DNA of 64,000 bases, from NCBI GenBank assembly GCA_028355955.1, contig JAOMTQ010000003.1, positions 1 to 64,000 on the forward strand, written 5' to 3'. Of this stretch, positions 21,359 through 30,531 are shown piece after piece. The notes beneath the pieces were generated by a model. It did no database searches and had not been told where the DNA came from. It saw nothing but the letters and a program-made list of their open reading frames with translations. This DNA is from Methylophilaceae bacterium. Its GTDB lineage: Bacteria > Pseudomonadota > Gammaproteobacteria > Burkholderiales > Methylophilaceae. A program made the translations under genes and the position numbers. Within the stretch, counting starts at the first letter, position 1, and each line of letters opens with the position of its first letter.

Positions 21359-22646
21359 TTGAAATCCCAATAATTTCTTCAAGTTCTTTTATTTCTTTTG
21401 GTGCATTCTTACTTAAAACATCATGGCCATCAGGAGTGACTAAAACATCATCTTCTATCCTTACCCCTATTCCCCAAAATTCTTGTGAAACATGGTCAGA
21501 TGGTCTGATATAGCAGCCTGGCTCGATAGTCAAAACGTTTCCTTCAGTAAATTTCACAGCCTGTGACTTATTGTTTTTAGATAAATATTTTCCTACATCA
21601 TGAACGTCTAAACCAAGCCAATGGCTTGTTCTATGCATAAAGAACTTTTTATATAATTCTTTTTCATAAACTTCATCTCTTGAGCCAATTAAAATACCTA
21701 AATCTATTAAACCATCAATAATAATTTTAAGCGCTTCCCTGTGTGGATCATCAAAAAAATGTCCTACTTTAACTTTTTCAATGGCAGCTTTTTGTGCCGA
21801 TAGAACTAATTGATAAATTTCTTTTTGAGCAAAAGAAAATTTACCATTTACAGGAAAGGTTCTTGTAATGTCCGAAGCATAGCTCCCTACTTCACATCCA
21901 GCATCTATTAATAATAGATCACCATCCTTCATTTGGGAATCATTTTCTACATAATGAAGGGTACATCCATTAATCCCAGATGCGACAATAGATGAATAGG
22001 CTGGGTTGCGTGCACCCTTCCTAAAGAATTGATTTAAAATTTCTCCTTCAATTTCATACTCATATTTATTAGGTTTAGTTAGTTTCATAGCCTGTATATG
22101 TGCATTAGCTGAAATATTTGCCGACCTTCTCATTAAATTAATTTCAAAATCGTTTTTAACAACTCTCATATCATCAAGGATTTCGGATAAATCTTCTCTC
22201 AATTTATTATTTATTTCAAACCACTTAGGAGTTAAAATACGATCAATCCTAGAAGATGGTAATAAGAATATTTTTTTACTCTTTATAAATTTAGGAATAA
22301 GCTTATGAGCCGCGGATAAAGGGTACCCCTCATCAAATAAGAAATCTTTGGATGCTTTCTCTGGACCAATTATAACTCCATTCCAAACCTCTTTTACTTC
22401 ATCTTTAGGCTGACAAAAAATGATTGATTTTGGATTTTTGCCTCCGAAAATCATTACGATTGTCTCTGGTTCTGGGAACCCTGATATGTAATGAAAATTA
22501 CTTTCAGATCTAAATGGGTAGTGACAATCTTTATTTCTTATAGATTCCTTTGAATTTACGATGATTGCAACACTGTCATCTAGTATAGATGCAAGCCTAT
22601 CTCTTCTTTTTTTAAATTCTTTATAAACTTTCATGCCTTTACTCAT
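21351..22646 (-). CDS. pepP: Xaa-Pro aminopeptidase
   Basis: FHYISGFPEPETI, DAGCEVGSYASDITRTFP, HRTSHWLGLDVHDVG, LTIEPGCYI. Confidence 0.95.
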   Translation of the reverse strand: MSKGMKVYKEFKKRRDRLASILDDSVAIIVNSKESIRNKDCHYPFRSESNFHYISGFPEPETIVMIFGGKNPKSIIFCQPKDEVKEVWNGVIIGPEKASKDFLFDEGYPLSAAHKLIPKFIKSKKIFLLPSSRIDRILTPKWFEINNKLREDLSEILDDMRVVKNDFEINLMRRSANISANAHIQAMKLTKPNKYEYEIEGEILNQFFRKGARNPAYSSIVASGINGCTLHYVENDSQMKDGDLLLIDAGCEVGSYASDITRTFPVNGKFSFAQKEIYQLVLSAQKAAIEKVKVGHFFDDPHREALKIIIDGLIDLGILIGSRDEVYEKELYKKFFMHRTSHWLGLDVHDVGKYLSKNNKSQAVKFTEGNVLTIEPGCYIRPSDHVSQEFWGIGVRIEDDVLVTPDGHDVLSKNAPKEIKELEEIIGISNA

Positions 22647-23307
22647 CTAAATTAATCATATTCAAACGCTCAGGCGTTCCTACATCTGACCAAACCCCTT
22701 CAAATAATTCACCTTTAATACAATTTTTATTTATTGCAATTTCTAATATTGGTGACAGTTTAATTTTACTCCCAACTATTAATTTAGAAAAAAATTTGGG
22801 GTCATAAATAGCAATGCCAGAAAAAGTCAAAAGCCTATCAGAATTCATTGTCAAAGTAGCATCATCTAACAGGCCAAAATCACCTTTAAGGTTATGTTCT
22901 GGGTTTTTGACTAAAACTAGATAACCCATACACCTTTTGTCTAAGGATCTAATTATAAGATTTTTGTAATCATAATTTGAAAAAATATCCGCATTGATAA
23001 CTAAAAAAGGGTCATCGCCTAGGTATTTAATTGCTTTCTTTATTCCACCCGCAGTTTCCAATGCTTCCGCTTCTTCAGAAACGGCTATATTTAATCCCCA
23101 AATCAAGCCGTCGCCGACAAATTCAATGATTTGTTTTGATAAATATGACACATTGATAACAACATCTTTAAAACCAGCTGCAGATAATTTACTTAAATGC
23201 CAGTCTAACAAACACCTCCCCTTGACCTTTAATAAAGGTTTAGGACAGGTTTGAGTTAAATTACCCATTCTCTTTCCTCTCCCTGCTGCTAAGATCATTG
23301 CTTTCAT
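22639..23307 (-). CDS. murU: MurU-like N-acetylmuramate-1-phosphate uridylyltransferase
   Basis: MKAMILAAGRGKRMGNLTQTCPKPLLKVKGRCLLDWHL nucleotidyltransferase; paired with an AmgK-like kinase. Confidence 0.88.
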   Translation of the reverse strand: MKAMILAAGRGKRMGNLTQTCPKPLLKVKGRCLLDWHLSKLSAAGFKDVVINVSYLSKQIIEFVGDGLIWGLNIAVSEEAEALETAGGIKKAIKYLGDDPFLVINADIFSNYDYKNLIIRSLDKRCMGYLVLVKNPEHNLKGDFGLLDDATLTMNSDRLLTFSGIAIYDPKFFSKLIVGSKIKLSPILEIAINKNCIKGELFEGVWSDVGTPERLNMINLDE

Positions 23308-24338
23308 TTAATTACTTTATCCAAAAAATTTCTTATCTTATGAAAATCTCGATATCTCTCTGTCGCATCCATTAAATACTTCTCAATTAGTGGAATATTC
23401 TCAAGGTACTGATTTTTTTTGTCTCTAATAGAAAGTCTTGCGAAGATACCTAAAATTTTTAGATGCCTCTGAATACCCATACATTCAAAATCTTTGTAAA
23501 AGGTTGAAAATTCTAAATTAGTGATGAGATTATTACTCTTAGCTTTTTCCCAATACCTTACTGCATGGTCTATGACAATTTCCTCATCCCATTCAATATA
23601 AGCATCCTTAAGAAGTGAAACAAGATCATAAGTAATGGGACCTACTAAAGCGTCTTGAAAATCTAAAATACCTGGATTAATTGATTTTTGAATCATCAAG
23701 TTTCTACTATGATAATCGCGATGAACAAAAAATTTTTCTTGGCTTGAGACTTTCTTACTAACCTCCTCAATCCAAGTTATTAATTCTTCATATTCTTTAT
23801 TGCTTAGCTCAATTTTTTTATATTTTTTTAAGTACCACTCAATAAATAGAACCATCTCATCAAAAAGTATTTTATTTGTATAACTTGGACAAAAATCTTT
23901 TTTTACAAATTTTTGCATATGAATAAGTGACTTAATTGAATCATCATACAAACGCTGTTGATTATCATCATTTAAGACATCTAGATAGGTATTATTTCCG
24001 AAATCCTGCATCAAGATAAATCCAAGCGCCCTATCTTCTTGATATATATGAGGGACATTTACTTCAATTGAATTTAACATTTTGCCAATTTTTAAGAAAG
24101 ATTCGATTGATTCATTTTGTGGAGGGGCATCCATTACTATGAAGCTATCTTCCAGTGTTTTTATCCTAAAATAACTTCTAAAGCTTGCATCACTTGAAGC
24201 AGTAGAAATAGAAAAATCTATTTCCAATTTTTTATAGAGCCAATCTTTTAATAAATCTATTCTTTTTGAACTATCCAAATTAATTTCTCTTTGATTAATA
24301 AATAAGTTCTTTTTTAATTTACTTGAGTTATAATCCAC
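23304..24338 (-). CDS. amgK: AmgK-like N-acetylmuramate/N-acetylglucosamine kinase (phosphotransferase family)
   Basis: SDASFRSYFRI, MDAPPQNESIESFLKI, FVHRDYHSRNLM, LDFQDALVGPITYDLVSLLKDAY. Confidence 0.88.
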   Translation of the reverse strand: MDYNSSKLKKNLFINQREINLDSSKRIDLLKDWLYKKLEIDFSISTASSDASFRSYFRIKTLEDSFIVMDAPPQNESIESFLKIGKMLNSIEVNVPHIYQEDRALGFILMQDFGNNTYLDVLNDDNQQRLYDDSIKSLIHMQKFVKKDFCPSYTNKILFDEMVLFIEWYLKKYKKIELSNKEYEELITWIEEVSKKVSSQEKFFVHRDYHSRNLMIQKSINPGILDFQDALVGPITYDLVSLLKDAYIEWDEEIVIDHAVRYWEKAKSNNLITNLEFSTFYKDFECMGIQRHLKILGIFARLSIRDKKNQYLENIPLIEKYLMDATERYRDFHKIRNFLDKVIK

Positions 24339-24431
24339 AACTCACTGATTTATATATTAGTTTTTAAAATAAAGACTAAGGTTAATTAAAAATTTAAATG
24401 CTTAAAATGACTATATCAGGTTTAGTATAAT

Positions 24432-26783
24432 TTGAATTTAAGAACAAAAAAAATATGGATTTTTTTGTTTGTGTTTTTTTCTTTAAAAAACACAAATCTT
24501 TTTGCTGATGAGAAAAATCAAGATGCCTCTTCACCTGTTAAAAAAATAACCGAAAGTAGCATAGTTATTGAAGGCGACTCTCTAGAAAGTATTCTTGACA
24601 GAAAGCTTAGAGCTTCAGGAAATGCTTTGATTTCTAAGGGCAAACAATCAATAACAGCTGATTTTATTGAGTATGATCAAATATCTGAACAACTTTATGC
24701 AAAAGGTGAAATTACAATTACTACACCTAACCTTGAGCTAAAGGGCTCAGAGTTAGAAATGTCGTTAGCTGAAAATACAGGAACTATAGCAAACGGATCT
24801 TTTATTGCGAATATCAACGAATCTATAAGTCTAGAAAAAGCAGATGATGGCTCAACAATTACTAAAATTAAAGCTTCAAAGTTTAATAGTAAACTTCGAG
24901 GCACTGCTACAAAAATATTTTTAGAGGGAGAAGATAAAACGAAATTAGAATTCGCTAAGGTTACAACTTGTGAAGCAGGCCAAAATGAATGGTTTATTAC
25001 AAGTGAAGAGACTGTTATGGATCAATCATCAGGAAAAATTACAGCAAAAGATTCCGTACTTTCTCTTAAAGGTATCCCGATCATGTACTCACCTTATGTT
25101 GATTTCTCCCTTACCTCACAAAGAAAATCAGGCTGGCTACTTCCAACTGCTGGAAGCACAACTACTAGCGGGTTTGAAATTTCAATCCCATATTACTTCA
25201 ATTTATCTCCTACGTATGATGCGACGATTACAACAAGAAATATGGCAAAACGTGGATTACAATTTGATGGTGAATTTAGATATCTGAATGAAAATTTTCA
25301 AGGAACTTCCCAAATTCAATATCTTAATGATGATAGGGAATCTGATATCGATAACCGATATCTACTAAACATTAATCATAAACACGATTTTGGTCATGGG
25401 TTTACTGGTACGATTGAATATGAACAAGTCAAAAATAATGACAATAATTATTTTGCAGATATGTCAACAATCATAGCAGTTACTAGCCAGGTAAGTTTAA
25501 GACAAACAGCATACCTAGATTATGAAAAGACTGATAATTTATCAGATATCAAAGCTAACTTGAAAGTTCAACAGTTTCAAAACCTAACGTCCGCAACTCC
25601 ATATGAACTTAAACCGAGTTTTTATGCAAGTTTCAAAAAAGATTGGGAAGATAAAGTTGATCAATCACTGTTTTTAAAAACAGACTTAAATTTTATGTAT
25701 GACCAATTCGATAAAGGTGATAATGCAGCAAATAATATTGCTACCGGCTCAAGAGTTGCTTCGACTCCTAGTATTTCATTTCCAATAGAAGCTAGTTTTG
25801 GATACTTAGAACCAAAATTCATTGCAAATCTAAGACACTATGAGCTTGATGATGCTAAAACCTCACAGAAGAGCATAGCCATTCCAACCGTATCAATCGA
25901 TTCTGGCTTATATCTTGATCGTCCTTTTAAACTAAGTGGCTACAATTTTACCCAGACACTTGAACCAAGAGTTTTTTATACATATACCCCTTATGAAGAT
26001 CAAACTAAACTTCCGATGTTTGACACCTCTTTGAATGAATTAAATTCAACAACAATTTTCGAAGAAAATCAGTTTTCTGGACAAGATAGGGTTATGGACA
26101 CCAATGCAATTACAACGGCGTTGACTTCAAGAGTTATAGATGATTTTGGTTACAGTTGGATGTCGTTAACTATGGCACAGAGATTTTACTTATCTGAAAG
26201 AAAAGTACTAAATGAACCACAATTTGATGGCTCATCATACAAAGGAGATAAATCAGATTTTTTAGTTAGCGCACAAGCAAATTTAACAAAATCACTTAAA
26301 TTTACAACTGACTATGAATATAATTTTTCTGAAGATGTAACTAATCAGTTTACTTCAGCAGCAAAATTTTCACCAGAACCAGGCAAAGTCTTTAATGCTT
26401 CCTATCGCCTAGTTAGAAATCCATCTTCAAGCACATATAATGTAAAACAATACTTATTATCTGGTCAATGGCCAATAAGCTCCGGTTGGTCAGCGCTGGC
26501 AAGTTATAATTACGACATTGTTGAAAACCATGATATTGAATCAATGCTCGGGACTGAATATGATGCGGGTTGTTGGTCGGCACAATTTATGTTCCATAGA
26601 CTTCAGCTAGCGACAGATAAAAATTCTACAAATACATATTTTTTGATGCTTGAAATTGGTGATCTTGGGTCATTTGGTCAAGGAAGTAAGGCGGGGTTAT
26701 TTGAAAAAATGAATAGAACAGTTGAAGGTAGTAAATTTGCAAGCGACTTGCCTGATGAATACCGTGAGAAAAATTTAGATTAA
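24432..26783 (+). CDS. lptD: LPS-assembly protein LptD
   Basis: Signal peptide; LptA-like N-domain; PIMYSPYVDFSLTSQRKSGWLLPTAG; beta-barrel C-terminus; followed by surA. TTG start. Confidence 0.95.
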   Translation: MNLRTKKIWIFLFVFFSLKNTNLFADEKNQDASSPVKKITESSIVIEGDSLESILDRKLRASGNALISKGKQSITADFIEYDQISEQLYAKGEITITTPNLELKGSELEMSLAENTGTIANGSFIANINESISLEKADDGSTITKIKASKFNSKLRGTATKIFLEGEDKTKLEFAKVTTCEAGQNEWFITSEETVMDQSSGKITAKDSVLSLKGIPIMYSPYVDFSLTSQRKSGWLLPTAGSTTTSGFEISIPYYFNLSPTYDATITTRNMAKRGLQFDGEFRYLNENFQGTSQIQYLNDDRESDIDNRYLLNINHKHDFGHGFTGTIEYEQVKNNDNNYFADMSTIIAVTSQVSLRQTAYLDYEKTDNLSDIKANLKVQQFQNLTSATPYELKPSFYASFKKDWEDKVDQSLFLKTDLNFMYDQFDKGDNAANNIATGSRVASTPSISFPIEASFGYLEPKFIANLRHYELDDAKTSQKSIAIPTVSIDSGLYLDRPFKLSGYNFTQTLEPRVFYTYTPYEDQTKLPMFDTSLNELNSTTIFEENQFSGQDRVMDTNAITTALTSRVIDDFGYSWMSLTMAQRFYLSERKVLNEPQFDGSSYKGDKSDFLVSAQANLTKSLKFTTDYEYNFSEDVTNQFTSAAKFSPEPGKVFNASYRLVRNPSSSTYNVKQYLLSGQWPISSGWSALASYNYDIVENHDIESMLGTEYDAGCWSAQFMFHRLQLATDKNSTNTYFLMLEIGDLGSFGQGSKAGLFEKMNRTVEGSKFASDLPDEYREKNLD

Positions 26784-28085
26784 ATGATCACTAAAGTTAT
26801 TTTTATTTTTGCACTTATAATCTTAAAAAATATTTTTTTAATACATCCAGTTTATTCTGCTGAAAAGTATATTGAAATTGACAATATCATTGCTATTGTA
26901 GAAACAAGAACAATTACAAAATTAGAGCTGAATAAAAAAAAAGAGGAAATTAAAAGAGCATTCTCACAAAAAAGGGAAGCTATACCTACTGACAAGGAAA
27001 TTACAAAGTTATCTCTTGATCAGCTGATTACCGAAAAATTAGTGATTGAATATGCATCAATGAAGGGCATAAGCATGGATGAGGAACGACTCAATAATGT
27101 GATCGACAATATCGCTAAATCTAACAACATAACAACCGAAGACTTAATTAAACAACTCGAAGAAGAAGGTTCAAGTTATCCTGATTTTAGAGAGGATATT
27201 CGTATTCAATTAATTTTTGATCAAGTAAAAAAAAGAACCATTAGTGCAAATGTGAAAATATCTGAATTTGAAATTAATAACTATATTGAGCTTCAAAAAG
27301 AAATTACTCCCACTAAGTATAATTATTCTCATATTTTTATAGAATATATTAAAAATAATGATGATGATGATCCTGAAAAAACAAAAATAAAATTAAAAGA
27401 AGTAATAAATGAGCTTGAAGAAAAAAATTTTAATGAAGTAGCAATAGATTACTCAGATGGCCCCATGGCAGAGAAAGGTGGACTAATGGGATCAAAGCTA
27501 ATGGAAGATATTCCAGATGCATTTATAGATAGCTTAAAATCAATGAAAATTGGAGAGGTAAGTAAACCAATTAAAAGTTCAGGTGGCTATCATTTAATAA
27601 AGTTAAATCAAATTGAAGAATTTGAAATGGAAACCGTTATTGTTAGGCAATCAAAAGTTAAACAAATCTTACTTAAGAAGAATCAAATTACATCAGAAGA
27701 CGAAATCAAGAAAAAACTAGCACACATTAGAAATTTAATAATTGAAGGTATGAGTTTTTCCGAAGCTGCGGAAAAATATTCTGAGGATGGTTCCGCTATA
27801 AATAAAGGAGATTTAGGATGGCTAAATCCAGGAGATACTATCCCTGAATTTGAAAAAGAGATGGATGCTTTAAAATTAGATGAGGTTAGCCAGCCAGTTA
27901 AAACACCGCTTGGTTGGCATTTAATCCAAGTAAATGATAGACGAGAAAAAGATCTATCATCAGAGTCATTAAGGCAAAGAGTTAAAGAAAATTTACTTAT
28001 GCAAAAGACTAATATTAAATTCAATGATTGGATTAAAACATTAAGAGAGGAAGCTCATGTAGAAATATGGCTTTATGAAAACTAA
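26784..28085 (+). CDS. surA: periplasmic peptidyl-prolyl isomerase SurA
   Basis: IDNIIAIVETRTITKLEL N-domain and two parvulin-like domains (GGLMGSKL..., KGDLGWLNPGDTIPEFE). Confidence 0.95.
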   Translation: MITKVIFIFALIILKNIFLIHPVYSAEKYIEIDNIIAIVETRTITKLELNKKKEEIKRAFSQKREAIPTDKEITKLSLDQLITEKLVIEYASMKGISMDEERLNNVIDNIAKSNNITTEDLIKQLEEEGSSYPDFREDIRIQLIFDQVKKRTISANVKISEFEINNYIELQKEITPTKYNYSHIFIEYIKNNDDDDPEKTKIKLKEVINELEEKNFNEVAIDYSDGPMAEKGGLMGSKLMEDIPDAFIDSLKSMKIGEVSKPIKSSGGYHLIKLNQIEEFEMETVIVRQSKVKQILLKKNQITSEDEIKKKLAHIRNLIIEGMSFSEAAEKYSEDGSAINKGDLGWLNPGDTIPEFEKEMDALKLDEVSQPVKTPLGWHLIQVNDRREKDLSSESLRQRVKENLLMQKTNIKFNDWIKTLREEAHVEIWLYEN

Positions 28086-29065
28086 TGAAAAAAATACCTA
28101 ATCTTATTATTACTTCTGGCGATCCAGCTGGAATTGGACTAGATCTTTGTGTGATGCTTGCATTTAAAAAATTTCTGGCAAATATCACAATTATTGGAAA
28201 TAAAGATGCCATTCTTTCAAGAGCTAAACAACAGAAAAAAAACATTATTTTTTCAAAGAGATTAGGCTCACATTTAGGAAATGGGGAATTAAAAATAATC
28301 AATCTAGAATATAGAAATCCAGTTGTTCCCGGACAACTTGATAAAAATAATTCCCTAAAGCAATTGGAGGGATTAAAAAATTCAATCGAGTTATGTTTAA
28401 GTAAAAAATTTGACGCCTTAATTACGCTTCCGATCCATAAAAAAATTCTTTCGTCAAAAGGGAATAAATTTTCTGGTCACACAGAATACATTGCTGATAT
28501 TTGTAATCATAAAGGCAAAGAGGTGATGCTATTATCAAATAAAAAGTTAAATGTAGCTCTTGCTACAACTCATATTTCTCTGAAGGATGTTCCAAGAAAA
28601 ATTACTCAAAAAGGCTTGCGTACTACTATTTCCACCCTTCACAATGATCTAAGAAAAAAATTTAAAATTTCCTGTCCAAAAATCACAGTAACTGGTTTAA
28701 ATCCGCATAGTGGTGAAGATGGTGAGTTTGGTGATGAGGAGATAAAAATAATAAAGCCAGTTGTTAGTGAAATGCAGGAGTTAGGAATTTCAGTAAATGG
28801 ACCTATTCCTTCAGATACCGCCTTTACACCAAAAATTATGAGTAAAACAGATTGTTATCTCGCGATGTATCATGATCAAGGATTAGCTCCCTTTAAAGCT
28901 CTCACCTTTGGAAAAGGTGTGAATGTGACACTGGGATTACCGATTATAAGAACATCAGTAGATCACGGTACTGGACTTGACATTGTGGGATCAAATAACA
29001 TTGACCCTAGTAGTTTTTTTGAATCAATAAAATTAGCGATTAGTATTGCTAAAAATCAATATTGA
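28085..29065 (+). CDS. pdxA: 4-hydroxythreonine-4-phosphate dehydrogenase
   Basis: TSGDPAGIGLDLCV, GHTEYIAD, LNPHSGEDGEFGDEE, MYHDQGLAPFKAL, RTSVDHGTGLDI. Confidence 0.96.
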   Translation: MKKIPNLIITSGDPAGIGLDLCVMLAFKKFLANITIIGNKDAILSRAKQQKKNIIFSKRLGSHLGNGELKIINLEYRNPVVPGQLDKNNSLKQLEGLKNSIELCLSKKFDALITLPIHKKILSSKGNKFSGHTEYIADICNHKGKEVMLLSNKKLNVALATTHISLKDVPRKITQKGLRTTISTLHNDLRKKFKISCPKITVTGLNPHSGEDGEFGDEEIKIIKPVVSEMQELGISVNGPIPSDTAFTPKIMSKTDCYLAMYHDQGLAPFKALTFGKGVNVTLGLPIIRTSVDHGTGLDIVGSNNIDPSSFFESIKLAISIAKNQY

Positions 29066-29844
29066 GAGCAAAAAAAAAATTTGGGCAAAATTTTTTAGTT
29101 GATCGTTACTTCATATCTAAAATCATAAAGGAAATTAATCCAAAAGAAGGAAACAATATACTCGAAATTGGACCGGGCAAAGGCGCAATCACGGAACCAG
29201 TATTAAAAAAAATTAATCATATCTCAGTTGTTGAAATTGACCCTGATATGATAAAAATTTTAAAACATAAAATTACCCCAAAAAAAATATCGATATTAGC
29301 TGAAGATGTACTCGGTATAAATGATGAATTTTTTAAAAAATTTAATAAAATTATTGGGAATTTACCCTATTACATAGCAACTGAAATAATATTAAAACTT
29401 ACAAAAATATATAGTTCCCCTTCTGAATTATACTTTATGGTTCAAAAAGAAGTTGCTGAGAGAATAACTGCTAAACCATCAAACAAATCTTTTGGGCGGT
29501 TATCGGTTATCCTTCAGTATTATTTTGACACTGAACTTTTATTTGAGTTACCACCAGTAGCATTTTTCCCACAACCAAAAATTACCTCTGCATTTATTAG
29601 GTTGATAAGAAAAAAAAGGATTAGCCCTAAAGTCATTGATAAAGATAGCTTTGAACAAATTGTTAAAATAGCTTTTTCCCAAAAAAGAAAAACAATTAAA
29701 AACAACTTTAAAAATATCTTACTTGATAAAGATTTTTTAAATCTTGAAATATCACCAAAAATTCGATCTGAAGCACTAACCATAGATCAATTTATAAAAT
29801 TAGAAAATTATGTCACGCAAAATAATATAAATTTTGATTGCTGA
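29062..29844 (+). CDS. rsmA: 16S rRNA (adenine1518/1519-N6)-dimethyltransferase
   Basis: KKKFGQNFLVD, ILEIGPGKGAIT, IIGNLPYYIATEI; TTG start overlaps the pdxA TGA. Confidence 0.96.
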   Translation: MRAKKKFGQNFLVDRYFISKIIKEINPKEGNNILEIGPGKGAITEPVLKKINHISVVEIDPDMIKILKHKITPKKISILAEDVLGINDEFFKKFNKIIGNLPYYIATEIILKLTKIYSSPSELYFMVQKEVAERITAKPSNKSFGRLSVILQYYFDTELLFELPPVAFFPQPKITSAFIRLIRKKRISPKVIDKDSFEQIVKIAFSQKRKTIKNNFKNILLDKDFLNLEISPKIRSEALTIDQFIKLENYVTQNNINFDC

Positions 29845-29875
29845 TATAATTCAACTGTTTTTTTAGGAGTAAAAA

Positions 29876-30529
29876 ATGAAAATAATATTAATTGGTGCCC
29901 CAGGAGCTGGGAAGGGAACACAAGCTTCCTTCTTAAAAGAAAAATATAAGATCCCTCAAATATCCACAGGTGATATGCTACGAGCAGCAGTAAAAGGTAA
30001 AACAGATTTAGGGTTGAGGGCTGAAGATTTTATGAATCAAGGCCAGTTGGTTCCTGACAATCTAATAATTGATTTAGTTAAACTAAGAATAAATGAGGAT
30101 GACTGCAAAGATGGTTTTCTTCTCGATGGCTTTCCAAGAACAATTACGCAAGCTCAAGCAATGATAGATGCTGAAATCTCTATTGAGTATGTTATTGAAG
30201 TCGCAGTTCCAGACAATGAAATTATTAATAGACTCACAGGGAGAAGAATTCACCCTGCTTCAGGGAGAATTTACCATATAACTCACAACGCTCCAGTAAA
30301 AGATGGAATCGACGATGTTACAGGTGAACCACTCATTATCCGTGATGATGATAAAGAAAGTACAATTATCAAGAGGCTCAAAACTTATCATGAGCAAACA
30401 GAACCACTTGTAAATTTTTATTCAGATTTAGCAGAAAAGGATTCATCAAAAACACTTAAATTTATTTCAATTGATGGAGTGGATAAGCCTGATAATATAA
30501 ATGCAAAGATTGCAAATAAATTAAAATAA
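29876..30529 (+). CDS. adk: adenylate kinase
   Basis: [16 protein letters not shown]-loop, [21 protein letters not shown]. Confidence 0.98.
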   Translation: MKIILIGAPGAGKGTQASFLKEKYKIPQISTGDMLRAAVKGKTDLGLRAEDFMNQGQLVPDNLIIDLVKLRINEDDCKDGFLLDGFPRTITQAQAMIDAEISIEYVIEVAVPDNEIINRLTGRRIHPASGRIYHITHNAPVKDGIDDVTGEPLIIRDDDKESTIIKRLKTYHEQTEPLVNFYSDLAEKDSSKTLKFISIDGVDKPDNINAKIANKLK

Positions 30530-30531
30530 AT

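Noticed and set aside
24970-25287. 105-aa plus-strand ORF
   Set aside because: Lies wholly inside lptD in another frame; no signal of coding.
27683-28024. 113-aa minus-strand ORF
   Set aside because: Antisense to surA; no RBS, motif or promoter support.
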